Assembly: GCA_020634245.1 (NCBI GenBank)
Contig: JACKCC010000010.1
Span: forward strand, 326,908 to 390,907
Length of the DNA stretch: 64,000 bases
Source of the DNA: Ardenticatenaceae bacterium
Lineage (GTDB): Bacteria; Chloroflexota; Anaerolineae; Promineifilales; Promineifilaceae
Direction: 5' to 3'
Shown here: positions 42,946 to 51,810 of the stretch, piece by piece
How the letters are laid out: every line of letters begins with the position of its first letter
Position numbering within the stretch: the stretch's first letter is position 1
Position numbers and translations under genes: made by a program
The notes under the pieces: generated by a model
Seen by the model: the letters and a program-made list of their open reading frames with translations, nothing else
Told to the model about the DNA's origin: nothing
Databases searched by the model: none

Positions 42946-44289
42946 ATGGCACTCAGTGGAATTCAAATTTACAAACTACTGCCCAAAACAAACTGCAAAG
43001 ATTGCGGTTTTCCCACCTGTCTGGCCTTCGCCATGAAATTGGCCGCCAAGCAGGTCGAACTGTCGGCTTGCCCGCATGTTGGTGAAGACGCGGCGGCAGA
43101 GCTGGCCGAATCATCGGCCCCGCCGGTGCGCTTGATCACGCTCAAGTCCAATGGCTACGAAGTCAAGGCCGGCAACGAGGTTGTCCTTTTCCGGCATGAA
43201 AAGACCTTCTACCACATGCCCGGCGTCTTTGTCCGCGTCAAGGATGATGAACCGGCCGAGCAAATCAAAGCTAAATTGGCTCCGGCTGAAGCGTACAAAG
43301 TCGATTATGTCGGTCTGGAACTGGCGCTGGATGGTTTTGCCGTCGAGTCGGTGACGGGAGATGCAGGGAAGTTTGCGGCAGCGGTGAAGGCGGTGGGCGA
43401 AGTCAGCCACAAGCCGCTGATATTGATGAGTCGGGATACGGCCGTTATGGAAGCCGGTCTGGCTGCAACGAGCAATGATACACCCTTGATCTACGCCGCC
43501 GACGCCGATAACTGGGAAGCGATGGCCGATCTGGCCAAGAAGCACAAAGCGGCCCTGGTTGTTAGCGCCAATTCGTTGGAAGGATTGGCCGAATTGACCG
43601 AAAAAATCCAGGCTAAAGGCGTCGAGGACATGGTTCTTGACCCGGTGGGTGAGAATTTAAGCCAGCGTCTGGTGTTGAGTACGCAAATCCGCCGCCTGGC
43701 GCTCAAGAAAAACTTCCGCCCGCTGGGCTACCCGCTGTTCGTGGCTCCCACCAATGGCGAAGATGTGGCCTACCAATCAATGCTGGCGGTGCAGGGCATT
43801 GCCAAATACGGCGGTTTTGTCGTGACCGACTATTTCACGCCGGAACTGGTTTACCCGCTGTTGGTCTTGCGGCAAAACATCTACACCGATCCGCAAAAAC
43901 CGATCCAGGTGCAGCCCGGTGTTTACGAAATCAACAATCCCACGCCGGAATCGCCGGTGTTGGTGACGACCAACTTCTCTATCACCTACTTTAGCGTGGC
44001 CAATGAGGTAGACGGCTCCGGTCTTCCCGCCTGGCTGCTAGTAACCGATGCCGAAGGGATGAGCGTCCTAACGGCCTGGGCCGCAGGCAAATTTGACGCC
44101 GAACGCATTGCCAAGGATGTGAAACGGTTTGGCGTGGCCGACAAGGTCAACAACAAGCGTATCGTTTTGCCGGGGCATGTGGCTGTCCTCTCCGGCGAAC
44201 TGGAAGAGGAACTGCCCGATTGGGAAGTGCGTGTTGGACCGCGCGAAGCAGTGGACATCCCGGCGTTTATGAAGCAGGTTTTGGCATAA
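42946..44289 (+). CDS. acsC: Corrinoid iron-sulfur protein, large subunit (ACDS gamma)
   Basis: 447 residues. The N-terminal 4Fe-4S motif is intact (KTNCKDCGFPTCLAFAMKLA with a later SACPHV), i.e. CxxCxxxxC plus C. This is followed by a TIM barrel and a C-terminal Rossmann-like cobamide-binding region ending in LPDWEVRVGPREAVDIPAFM. The 4Fe-4S cluster allows reductive activation of the cobalt by AcsV. Forms a heterodimer with AcsD. Confidence 0.96.
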   Translation: MALSGIQIYKLLPKTNCKDCGFPTCLAFAMKLAAKQVELSACPHVGEDAAAELAESSAPPVRLITLKSNGYEVKAGNEVVLFRHEKTFYHMPGVFVRVKDDEPAEQIKAKLAPAEAYKVDYVGLELALDGFAVESVTGDAGKFAAAVKAVGEVSHKPLILMSRDTAVMEAGLAATSNDTPLIYAADADNWEAMADLAKKHKAALVVSANSLEGLAELTEKIQAKGVEDMVLDPVGENLSQRLVLSTQIRRLALKKNFRPLGYPLFVAPTNGEDVAYQSMLAVQGIAKYGGFVVTDYFTPELVYPLLVLRQNIYTDPQKPIQVQPGVYEINNPTPESPVLVTTNFSITYFSVANEVDGSGLPAWLLVTDAEGMSVLTAWAAGKFDAERIAKDVKRFGVADKVNNKRIVLPGHVAVLSGELEEELPDWEVRVGPREAVDIPAFMKQVLA

Positions 44290-44299
44290 AAAGTGAAAC

Positions 44300-44347
44300 G
44301 TGATGCGTGATGCGTGACGATTATTCTTGTTACGCATCACGCATCAC
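44300..44347. repeat. Hairpin of GTGATGC words after acsC
   Basis: GTGATGCGTGATGCGTGA (44300-44317) pairs with TACGCATCACGCATCAC (44331-44347) with one end mismatch; loop 13 nt. Same words as 3010-3042. Confidence 0.72.
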
Positions 44348-44359
44348 CGAGCTAGAATC

Positions 44360-44818
44360 ATGAGTTTCAAAACAAAAGCGGAAGAATTTCTCGCTCAGGA
44401 ACGCATCGCTGTAGCCGGTGTGTCGCGGACAAGTGAACAAACGGCCAATCTTATTTATCGGACGCTGCGCAAACAAGGGCACCAGGTGTTTGCTGTGAAT
44501 CCCAATACGGACATGGCCGAAGGCGATCCTTGCTACCCCAATATGCAGGCGATTCCTGGCGGCGTGGATGGCGCGGTGATTGTGACCAAACCGGCGCTGA
44601 CGGAGCAAATTGTGCGTGACTGTGCTGAAGCGGGCGTGCCGCGTGTGTGGATGCATGACAACACCTTTGCGGCGGGCAGTGTTTCGGATGAAGCGACCCA
44701 ATTTTGCCACGACAACAACATTACCGTCATAGACGGCGGCTGCCCCATGATGTTCCTTGATTTCGGTCACAAATGTATGCGCTGGATGCTGGGCGTGATG
44801 GGAAGATTGCCCAACTAA
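44360..44818 (+). CDS. CoA-binding domain protein
   Basis: 152 residues from the ATG at 44360; a longer frame would translate the hairpin. Rossmann fold of the CoA-binding (YccU-like/succinyl-CoA ligase alpha N-terminal) family: RIAVAGVSRTSEQTANLIYR, HQVFAVNPNTDMAEGDPCY, VDGAVIVTKPALTEQIVRDC, RVWMHDNTF and VIDGGCPMMFL, the last close to the family's active-site-like Cys. It plausibly binds CoA or acyl-CoA; in this operon it might deliver or sense CoA/acetyl-CoA, which is inference. Confidence 0.82.
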   Translation: MSFKTKAEEFLAQERIAVAGVSRTSEQTANLIYRTLRKQGHQVFAVNPNTDMAEGDPCYPNMQAIPGGVDGAVIVTKPALTEQIVRDCAEAGVPRVWMHDNTFAAGSVSDEATQFCHDNNITVIDGGCPMMFLDFGHKCMRWMLGVMGRLPN

Positions 44819-44896
44819 TACCTTGCAAGAAATGCAGCAAGAAGCAACTGTTTCTATTTTGGAAACAGGCAAAAAGGGAATGGGTAGGCTGAACAT

Positions 44897-45277
44897 ATGA
44901 GGATTGCTAGGTGGACTTTTCGAACCGCAGGTACATTTGGCTTAATTGTGATGGTTCCTATGCTTTTTGTTGAGAAACTGATCGAGCAGATCATGCCACC
45001 CGCTGTAAATCATCCAGAGTTCTTTTATGGTTTTGTTATTCTTAATATATGCTGGCAGATTTTGTACTTTTATTTGGCAAAGGATCCGATTAGATTTCGT
45101 CCAATGATGATTCCTTCGTTTTTTGCAAAAGTAAGTGGCCCGGTTGCATTGGTGTGGTTGTATTTACAAGGGCGAATTTCCAGTCAATGGATTACAACGA
45201 CAGTTCTCGATGGGGTGTTTGCTGGCCTATTCTTAGTTTCATTTTGGGCAACAGGGCAAGAGGCTACCAATAATTGA
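44897..45277 (+). CDS. Small integral membrane protein of unknown function
   Basis: 126 residues with about four hydrophobic segments: FGLIVMVPMLFVEKLI, FFYGFVILNICWQILYFYL, VSGPVALVWLYLQG and VLDGVFAGLFLVSFWA. I do not recognise a family. The local sequence is visibly richer in A+T than the acs genes on either side, so it may be a later arrival in the operon. The ribosome site is weak. Lies between the CoA-binding protein and acsV. Confidence 0.6.
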   Translation: MRIARWTFRTAGTFGLIVMVPMLFVEKLIEQIMPPAVNHPEFFYGFVILNICWQILYFYLAKDPIRFRPMMIPSFFAKVSGPVALVWLYLQGRISSQWITTTVLDGVFAGLFLVSFWATGQEATNN

Positions 45278-45299
45278 GTGATCCACAGATGGTTTGAAT

Positions 45300-47264
45300 A
45301 TGGAACACATTGTTACTTTTGATACTAATAAACAGGCGATCACTGCCACGACAGGCACTTTGTTAACGGAGGCCGCACACGAGGCAGGAATTGATCTCAC
45401 TCAACCATGTGGTGGGCAGGGTCGGTGCGGCCGTTGCGCGGTGCAGGTAACGGAAGGCAGTGTGCGGTCACGAAGCACGCTGCGGTTATCGCCGGAGGAT
45501 GTGGCCGCTGGCTATGTGCTGGCCTGTCAGGCGGTGGTGGAAGGGGATGTGTCCATCCATGTGCCGCCGCAGGAAGCGTTGGAACGACGGCTGACGACGG
45601 ATCGTACGGTAGCCGAGGTACAGGTTCCAGCGGGTTACGACCCGGCCGTGCAGCCCATCTGCCGGGTCACGCTGACGCTGACGCCGCCCAGTATGGATGA
45701 CCAGACGGACGATTGGAGCCGCCTGCAAACGGCCGTTCGCCAGGAAACGGGCATTGGCGAGCTGCAAGTGTCGCTGTCGCTGCTGCGTAAGATTGGTTCG
45801 GTGCTGCGGGAAGGGGAGTGGCAGGTTACGGCCGTACTTGACATCAGCCATTTTCCCGGAAACTTCGGAGTTTCCGGGAAAATTATCGATCTACTTCCTG
45901 GCCACGTTCCCACCGACACGCCCTTGTGGGGAGCGGCGATTGATATCGGTACAACGACGGTGAGCGTTTGGCTGGTGAATTTGCTGACCGGTGAAGTCGT
46001 GCAGCAAGCGGCCGAGTACAACCGCCAAATCCGGCGCGGCGAGGACGTGATCTCGCGCATCATTTACGCCAGCAAGGGGAACGGCCGTGCCGAAATATGT
46101 GACTTGGTTCTGGAAACAATTAACGGGCTGCTGGAGCGAACCTGCCAAAGAGCCAACCCATCCCAGGGTCACAAAGAAGAAAAACCGCTGAGTTCGCTGC
46201 GCCCCTGTGGTGACAACATTGTCAAGGCGACTATTACCGGTAACAGCACGATGATTCACCTGCTTTTGGGCATTCCGGCGGAAAGTATCCGGTTATCGCC
46301 GTTTGTAACGGCCGTTAACCACATCCCCTCGTTAACAGCCAAAGAAGTCGGACTGGCCATCCATCCTGAAGCGGTGGTGGACTGCCTGCCCGGCGTCGCC
46401 AGCTACGTGGGCGCCGACATCAGCACCGGTGTGCTTTCATCGGGCGTGGACGACAGCGAGCAAGTCAGCCTGTTCCTGGACATCGGCACCAATGGGGAGA
46501 CCGTACTCGGTTCGCATGATTGGCTGGTCACCTGCGCCTGTTCGGCCGGACCGGCCTTTGAGGGCGCGGGCGTGCAGCATGGGATGCGGGCCACGCGCGG
46601 CGCGATTGAGGAAGTATGGATCAACGGCGAAACCTACGAGCCGACCTACCGCGTCATTGGTGATGCTGCACCCAAAGGTTTCTGTGGCAGCGGCCTCATC
46701 TCGCTGCTGGCTGAGATGTTTTTGACCGGCGTCGTTGATAAGAGTGGCAATTTTAACCACATGCTGCCCACCAAACGTATCCGCCAGGGTGAACACGGCT
46801 GGGAATATGTAGTCGTTTGGGCCGACGAAGGCGCAGGTAAGGACATCAGCATCACTCACGTGGATGTCGATAATCTGCTGCGGGCCAAGGCGGCCATTTA
46901 TGCCGGATTCGAGGTTTTGGCCGAGGGCGTGGGATTCCCGCTGGAAGCAGTGGAGCGGGTGTTGATTGGCGGCGCGTTTGGCAAATACATCAACGTGGAA
47001 AAGGCGGTGGAAATTGGCCTGCTGCCCGATATGCCCTGGGAGAACTTCCAATTTTTAGGCAATACGTCGGTCTTGGGCGCGTATTATGCCCTGCTCGATC
47101 CCCAATTGCGGGATCGGGTGGCTGATATTGCCAGCCGGATGACTTACATTGAACTGTCGGCCGACAACTCGTTTTATGAAGCGTTTACGTCGGCCCTGTT
47201 TTTGCCGCATACGGATATGAGCCGTTTTCCGTCGGTGGCCAAGGAAATGATGAAGGCGGAATGA
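45300..47264 (+). CDS. acsV: Corrinoid activation/regeneration protein (RACo-like reductive activator)
   Basis: 654 residues from the ATG at 45300. N-terminal 2Fe-2S ferredoxin domain with CGGQGRCGRC and a later ACQA Cys; a linker of about 100 residues; then the RACo middle and ASKHA ATPase domains with AAIDIGTTTVSVWL (about 215), TITGNSTMIHLLLG, FLDIGTNGETVLG, CSAGPAFEGAG, GFCGSGLISLLAEM and IGGAFGKYINVEKAV. It uses ATP to drive reduction of inactive Co(II) corrinoid protein AcsC/AcsD to Co(I). An in-frame perfect palindrome codes about residues 184-195. A 20-residue unusual stretch near residue 282 (RANPSQGHKEEKPLSS) may be another insert. Confidence 0.92.
   Translation: MEHIVTFDTNKQAITATTGTLLTEAAHEAGIDLTQPCGGQGRCGRCAVQVTEGSVRSRSTLRLSPEDVAAGYVLACQAVVEGDVSIHVPPQEALERRLTTDRTVAEVQVPAGYDPAVQPICRVTLTLTPPSMDDQTDDWSRLQTAVRQETGIGELQVSLSLLRKIGSVLREGEWQVTAVLDISHFPGNFGVSGKIIDLLPGHVPTDTPLWGAAIDIGTTTVSVWLVNLLTGEVVQQAAEYNRQIRRGEDVISRIIYASKGNGRAEICDLVLETINGLLERTCQRANPSQGHKEEKPLSSLRPCGDNIVKATITGNSTMIHLLLGIPAESIRLSPFVTAVNHIPSLTAKEVGLAIHPEAVVDCLPGVASYVGADISTGVLSSGVDDSEQVSLFLDIGTNGETVLGSHDWLVTCACSAGPAFEGAGVQHGMRATRGAIEEVWINGETYEPTYRVIGDAAPKGFCGSGLISLLAEMFLTGVVDKSGNFNHMLPTKRIRQGEHGWEYVVVWADEGAGKDISITHVDVDNLLRAKAAIYAGFEVLAEGVGFPLEAVERVLIGGAFGKYINVEKAVEIGLLPDMPWENFQFLGNTSVLGAYYALLDPQLRDRVADIASRMTYIELSADNSFYEAFTSALFLPHTDMSRFPSVAKEMMKAE
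45850..45883. repeat. Perfect 15-bp-stem palindrome inside acsV
   Basis: ATTTTCCCGGAAACT (45850-45864) pairs without mismatch with AGTTTCCGGGAAAAT (45869-45883); loop TCGG. Reading frame is kept and about 11 residues are added between the ferredoxin and ATPase domains. Arms resemble those of the tandem units at 7888-8122. Confidence 0.78.
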
Positions 47265-47306
47265 TGAAGGCTGACTTCATTGTTTATCATTCATAACTTA
47301 TCATTT
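47247..47306. repeat. Weak hairpin of ATGATGA words at the acsV stop
   Basis: AATGATGAAGGCGGAATGAT and onward, then TTATCATTCATAACTTATCA. The last codons of acsV and its stop come from the left arm. Pairing is imperfect. Confidence 0.45.
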
Positions 47307-47322
47307 TTCCGGGAGGTCTATT

Positions 47323-48225
47323 GTGAAACTTAACAGCCTCCACGTATTGCTGACATACCAGTGCAATTACGAATGTGATCACTGTTTTGTCTGGGGGAGT
47401 CCGGGACAGTCGGGCGTGTTTAGTCTGGCTCAGTTGGATGATGTGTTCCGGCAGGCGGTGGCAGTCCCGACCATCAAAAGCTTTTATTTTGAAGGGGGCG
47501 AGACGTTTATTTATCATCCCATTTTGGTGCGGGCGGTCTGGCACGCGCATGATTTGGGTTTTACGGTGGGGATCGTGACGAATGGTTTTTGGGCAACGGG
47601 GGTGGAAGATGCGCTGGCCTGGTTACGGCCGTTACGCGATGCCGGTCTGGACTGCATTGAAATTTCCTACGATTCCCTCCATGGCGACATCCATCTGAAC
47701 CCCGACACCCATCCAGGGTTGATTGCGGCGCGCCAGTTGGGCCTGCCGGCCAGCCTCATCACGCTGGAAGCGCCGACAACTGTTCGTGACCCGGCTGCGT
47801 ATGAAGCGGGCGAACCACTCACTGGCGGCGACGTGATGTATCGCGGCCGTGCCGCCGTTAAATTGACCGACGGCCTGCCCCGGCGACCCTGGGAGTCGTT
47901 TACTTCTTGTCCCTATGAAAATCTGATCGATCCGGGACGGGTCCATCTCGATCCCTTTGGCAATTTACATTTGTGTCAGGGAATTGTGATGGGGAATGTG
48001 TGGCAACGGCCGTTAACCGAAATCCTCGAAAACTTCGATCCCTACACTCACCCAATCGTCGGCCCATTGTTAGCCGGGGGACCGGCCCGATTGGTGCAGC
48101 AATATGACCTGGCCCACGAACGGGGCTACGTTGATGCCTGTCATCTTTGTTACACAGCCCGCGCAGCATTACGCGAGCGATTCCCGGCCCAATTAGCACC
48201 TGATCAAATGTATGGAGTGGCGTGA
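47323..48225 (+). CDS. Radical SAM protein with C-terminal cysteine motif (SPASM-like)
   Basis: 300 residues; GTG start after GGGAGGTCTATT. The radical SAM cluster is CNYECDHC (C-x3-C-x2-C) at about 14-21, followed by FEGGE (GGE motif) and a TNGFWA strand. C-terminal cysteines are in SCPYENLIDPG, LHLCQG and DACHLCYTAR, the pattern of an auxiliary SPASM/Twitch-type Fe-S cluster. Such enzymes often modify peptides or proteins. It sits between acsV and acsE in the same direction, so it is likely part of the operon; a role in modifying or maturing a CODH/ACS component is possible but unproven. Confidence 0.8.
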   Translation: MKLNSLHVLLTYQCNYECDHCFVWGSPGQSGVFSLAQLDDVFRQAVAVPTIKSFYFEGGETFIYHPILVRAVWHAHDLGFTVGIVTNGFWATGVEDALAWLRPLRDAGLDCIEISYDSLHGDIHLNPDTHPGLIAARQLGLPASLITLEAPTTVRDPAAYEAGEPLTGGDVMYRGRAAVKLTDGLPRRPWESFTSCPYENLIDPGRVHLDPFGNLHLCQGIVMGNVWQRPLTEILENFDPYTHPIVGPLLAGGPARLVQQYDLAHERGYVDACHLCYTARAALRERFPAQLAPDQMYGVA

Positions 48226-48272
48226 GATGTGAGACATGACACATGACACACACACGTAAAAAGGAGAACCCT

Positions 48273-49208
48273 ATGTACATAATTGGCGAAAATATTCATA
48301 TCATCTCCCAAAAAGTTAAAGATGCCCTGCGCGATAAGGACGCCAAATTCTTCCAGGATTTGGCCGTACGCCAGGTTGAAGCCGGGGCGCAGGCGCTGGA
48401 CCTGAATATGGGACCGCGTAAAAAGGATTGGGAAGAACTGTTCCCCTGGATGGTGAAAACCGTCGAGGCTGTGGTCGATGTACCTCTCAGCTTTGACAGC
48501 ACCAACATTTTAGGGATTGAAGCCGGCCTGAAAAAGGTGACCAAAGCCCAGCCCATCATCAACTCCACCTCGGCCGAGGAAGAGCGGTTGGAAAAAGTGC
48601 CCTTACTGGCCAAGCAGTACAATGCCCGGCTTGTCGCCCTGACGATGGGCAAAAGTGGTATCCCTGTTGGCGCGGATGAGCGGGTGAACATTGCCCTGGA
48701 AAAACTGATTCCCCGTGCTTTGGAAATTGATTTTCCCATCAGCGATTTGATCATTGATCCACTGGTGTTGACCGTTTCCGGCTGCCAGGAATACTGTCCG
48801 GAATTGATCGAGGCAGTGCGTACCATCCAATTTGCCTGGGATCCGGCTCCACCGATTTCGGTTGGTTTATCCAATGTCAGCAACGCTGTGCCGCACGAAA
48901 ATCGACCGCTCATCAACCGGGTCTATTGCGCCATGCTTATGGGTGCTGGTTTGCGGATGATGATTGCCGATCCGTTTGACGAGAAGCAAAATGAAGTGAT
49001 TCGCATTATTGAAGAGCGGGATGAAGGAACGGCCGTTGGCCGGCTCTACCTCAATATCCACGACCGGGTTGCCGCCATGGAAGAACCCGTCTATGAAGAC
49101 GTAGACCCCAATGATCCCGAACAAGTGGCAATCTGGAAAACCGTCCAAATCCTACTGAACAAAGTCATTTACGCAGATTCATATCTGCAACAGGAGGCTG
49201 TTATGTAA
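48273..49208 (+). CDS. acsE: Methyltetrahydrofolate:corrinoid/iron-sulfur protein methyltransferase
   Basis: 311 residues from the ATG at 48273, which follows AAAAGGAGAACCCT. TIM barrel of the pterin-binding family: MYIIGENIHIISQKVKDAL, ALDLNMGPRKKDWEEL, PLSFDSTNILGIEAGL, INSTSAEEERL, LVALTMGKSGIPVGADERV, DLIIDPLVLTVSG and ISVGLSNVSNAVPHENR. It transfers the methyl group of CH3-tetrahydrofolate to Co(I) of AcsC/AcsD and links the folate branch to acetyl-CoA synthesis. It closes the core acs gene block. Confidence 0.95.
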   Translation: MYIIGENIHIISQKVKDALRDKDAKFFQDLAVRQVEAGAQALDLNMGPRKKDWEELFPWMVKTVEAVVDVPLSFDSTNILGIEAGLKKVTKAQPIINSTSAEEERLEKVPLLAKQYNARLVALTMGKSGIPVGADERVNIALEKLIPRALEIDFPISDLIIDPLVLTVSGCQEYCPELIEAVRTIQFAWDPAPPISVGLSNVSNAVPHENRPLINRVYCAMLMGAGLRMMIADPFDEKQNEVIRIIEERDEGTAVGRLYLNIHDRVAAMEEPVYEDVDPNDPEQVAIWKTVQILLNKVIYADSYLQQEAVM

Positions 49209-49212
49209 ACTG

Positions 49213-49243
49213 GACGAAGGAGAAATCCCACTTCCCCTTCGTC
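49213..49243. terminator. Hairpin after acsE, possible terminator or processing site
   Basis: GACGAAGG (49213-49220) pairs with CCTTCGTC (49236-49243). It lies just after the acsE stop, but A rather than T residues follow on the + strand, so an intrinsic terminator is doubtful. Confidence 0.3.
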
Positions 49244-49305
49244 AAAAAGCTGTCATTAGCGCATATAAAGACAGGTTGGTTTATTGAGCCGGCCCATGCT
49301 GATGC

Positions 49306-49335
49306 AGACATCGCAAATTGAGACATCGCAGATTG
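49306..49335. repeat. Tandem 15-bp word AGACATCGCARATTG
   Basis: Two head-to-tail copies (49306-49320, 49321-49335) with one difference. It is one-armed, like the word repeat at 26763. Confidence 0.6.
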
Positions 49336-49450
49336 AAGCATCTGGACGTAAAAGTTCGGGGAGCAAACAACGAAAATTGCATAATACTTGTGTCCCCCGT
49401 GGGCTGGGTATCCATTATTGTGAACCGTAAAGTTTCACAGGAGGACAATC

Positions 49451-50812
49451 ATGCTGAAAGAACAAAACGATGTTGATATTGAAGCCCTATTGGCAAAAGC
49501 CAAAAAGCCTTCGGCGGATGCCATGCTGCTTCATCCCTTTTACCGGGGGAAAGTAGAAACCACGCTAAAATGCGTCGTTCGTGACATAAACGATTTTGCC
49601 ATTTGGTATACACCGGGTGTTGCTGCGCCCTGCCGCGACATCGAAGCCAACCCGGAAAAGGTGTACGATCACACCAATAAATGGAACACGGTCGCCGTCA
49701 TCAGCGATGGCACACGTGTGCTGGGTCTGGGTGACATCGGCCCCAAAGCCGGTTTGCCGGTAATGGAAGGCAAGGCGCTGCTCTACAAATATTTGGGCGG
49801 CGTCGATGGTGTAGCCATCATGCTGGATACCAAAGACCCTGATAAAATCATCGAAACCGTGCTAATGCTCCAGCCATCCTTTGGCGGTGTCAATCTGGAA
49901 GACATCTCGCAGCCCAAATGTTTCCGTATCCTCGATACATTGCGCGAAAAGGCTGAAATTCCCATCTGGCACGATGACCAACAGGGCACGGCTACGGTGA
50001 CGCTGGCCGGCCTAATCAATGCCCTCAAAGTGGTGGGCAAAAAGATGGATGAGGTCAAAATCACCTTTGTCGGCAGCGGCGCATCTAATGTAGCCTGCTC
50101 ACGGCTCATCTTTGGCTGGGGTGCGGATCCGACCAAGTGCATGATGGTAGATAGCAAGGGCATTTTGGGACCGCACCGTACCGATCTGGAAAAGCGCCGT
50201 CACGAGTATGTAGATAAATGGCGGCTGTGCCAGATAACCAATGGTGAATTGCGCCAGGGTGGTATTCCCGAAGCGATGGAAGGCGTGGACGTGGTTATTG
50301 GTCTCTCCAAGCCTGGTCCGGGCACGATTAAACCGGAATGGGTGGAGCGGATGAACAAGGATGCCATCGTCTTTGCCTGTGCCAACCCGGTACCGGAAAT
50401 CTGGCCCTGGGAGGCAAAGGAAGCGGGGGCGCGTATTGTAGCTACCGGCCGGTCTGATTTTCCCAATCAGGTCAATAACTCGCTGGGCTTCCCCGGTATC
50501 TTCCGTGGCACGCTGGACGTGCGGGCGACAACCATCACGGACGATATGTGTTTTGCTGCGGCTGAAGCCCTGGCAAATCACGTTGGTGACCGGATGGATG
50601 AGGAACATATCCTGCCCGACATGGAAGATTGGACAGTGTTCCCGCGTGAAGCTGCGGCGGTGGGTATGAAAGCCCAGGAACAAGGTGTGGCCCGGCTGAC
50701 GAAGAGTTACGAGGAATTGTTTGAACACGCGACGCACATTATCGGCCGTTCCCGTAACATGACCAAACGGTTGATGGAAGAGGGCTTTATCGCCCCGGCG
50801 CCGGAAGAGTGA
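49451..50812 (+). CDS. Malic enzyme (oxaloacetate-decarboxylating malate dehydrogenase)
   Basis: 453 residues; start after CACAGGAGGACAATC. The N-terminal malic domain has FAIWYTPGVAAPC with the catalytic Tyr, LGDIGPKAGLPVMEGKALL with the catalytic Lys, and IWHDDQQGTATVTLAGL with metal-binding acids. The Rossmann domain has ITFVGSGASNVACSRLI and VFACANPVPEIWP, ending in ATGRSDFPNQVNN. It oxidatively decarboxylates malate to pyruvate and CO2 with NAD(P). It begins a second cluster after a 240-bp gap following acsE, so it may have its own promoter. Confidence 0.92.
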   Translation: MLKEQNDVDIEALLAKAKKPSADAMLLHPFYRGKVETTLKCVVRDINDFAIWYTPGVAAPCRDIEANPEKVYDHTNKWNTVAVISDGTRVLGLGDIGPKAGLPVMEGKALLYKYLGGVDGVAIMLDTKDPDKIIETVLMLQPSFGGVNLEDISQPKCFRILDTLREKAEIPIWHDDQQGTATVTLAGLINALKVVGKKMDEVKITFVGSGASNVACSRLIFGWGADPTKCMMVDSKGILGPHRTDLEKRRHEYVDKWRLCQITNGELRQGGIPEAMEGVDVVIGLSKPGPGTIKPEWVERMNKDAIVFACANPVPEIWPWEAKEAGARIVATGRSDFPNQVNNSLGFPGIFRGTLDVRATTITDDMCFAAAEALANHVGDRMDEEHILPDMEDWTVFPREAAAVGMKAQEQGVARLTKSYEELFEHATHIIGRSRNMTKRLMEEGFIAPAPEE

Positions 50813-50813
50813 A

Positions 50814-50880
50814 CCGTGTTCCGTAAGCCGTACGCCGTGAGCCAAGTACGGAACACGGATTACGGGTAACGGATTACCGA
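50814..50880. repeat. Hairpin of CCGTGTTCCGTA words
   Basis: CCGTGTTCCGTA (50814-50825) pairs perfectly with TACGGAACACGG (50847-50858), and the flanks continue in CCGTA/TTACGG words to GGATTACC at 50878. Abuts the malic enzyme stop and the ribosome site of the next gene. Confidence 0.7.
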
Positions 50881-50894
50881 AAACGGAGGAAACC

Positions 50895-51803
50895 ATGTAT
50901 GACTTAATTGTAATTGGTGGCGGCCCTGCCGGTCTCACTGCTGCGATCTACGCCATCCGTAAGCGTTTGAATGTGCTGCTTGTCTCCAAAGATTTGGGGG
51001 GCAAGACAAATTATCATCTGGAACTGCCGGAATTGGATAGTTATCAGGTTATTCGCGGCGTGGAAGTGGTTAACAAATTCAAGAGTGAATTGGAATACCT
51101 GAAATTTGCTCGCCACATGGAACCAGTGGAAAAAGTTGAGCAAGTCGAAGATGGCAGCTTCATTGTGCGTACCAAGGGCGGCGGCGAACTGCTGGCCAAA
51201 GCAGTGATTATTGCTACTGGCGCTCGGCAGCAGTGGCTGGATGTGCCCGGTGAAAAAGAATACTTATCCAAAGGGCTGTGCTACTCTGCTTTGAGCTATG
51301 CGCCGTTGTTTATTGACAAGAAAACAGTTGTCGTCGGCGAAGGCGATCTGGCCTTACGTTCGGCGGCTGAACTTTCTACTGTGGCTGAACACGTGCATGT
51401 TGTTGGCCCAACTATGGCTGCTTTGAAATCACCGCTGGGGCAAAAGCTGGTTGAGGCTAAGAATGTGACGGTGTTGGCCGAACATCATGTTAAACGGGTA
51501 AAGGGTAACGGCTACTGCAATACCGTCGTTGTACAAAGCCCTGAAGGCCAAGAAATTGAATTAGGGGCTGATGGTACTTTTGTGGAAAAAGGTCTGCTGC
51601 CCAATTCAGAAATGGTGGCTGGTTTGGTAGAACTGGATCAAAAAGGGTTCATCAAGGTGGACTGCCAGGCTAAGACGAGTGTGCCCGGCATCTTTGCTGC
51701 TGGTGATATTACCAGTATTTACGCTGAGCAGGTGCTGGTTGCTGTAGGCGAGGGGGTGAAAGCGGCCCTAAGTGCCTATGATTACTTGCTGCCGATGTTG
51801 TAA
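50895..51803 (+). CDS. Thioredoxin-reductase-like flavoprotein lacking the CxxC
   Basis: 302 residues; start after CGGAGGAAACC. FAD motif LIVIGGGPAGLTAAIYA at the N-terminus; NAD(P) motif region KTVVVGEGDLALRSAAEL; C-terminal FAD motif VPGIFAAGDITS. Where thioredoxin reductases carry C-A-x-C, this protein has SKGLCYSALSYAP with a single Cys, so no dithiol relay is possible. It therefore resembles the ferredoxin/NAD(P)H oxidoreductase-like branch of the family. Its place between malic enzyme and a ferritin-like protein suggests electron shuttling or oxidative-stress protection; not proven. Confidence 0.85.
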   Translation: MYDLIVIGGGPAGLTAAIYAIRKRLNVLLVSKDLGGKTNYHLELPELDSYQVIRGVEVVNKFKSELEYLKFARHMEPVEKVEQVEDGSFIVRTKGGGELLAKAVIIATGARQQWLDVPGEKEYLSKGLCYSALSYAPLFIDKKTVVVGEGDLALRSAAELSTVAEHVHVVGPTMAALKSPLGQKLVEAKNVTVLAEHHVKRVKGNGYCNTVVVQSPEGQEIELGADGTFVEKGLLPNSEMVAGLVELDQKGFIKVDCQAKTSVPGIFAAGDITSIYAEQVLVAVGEGVKAALSAYDYLLPML

Positions 51804-51810
51804 GCTTTTA

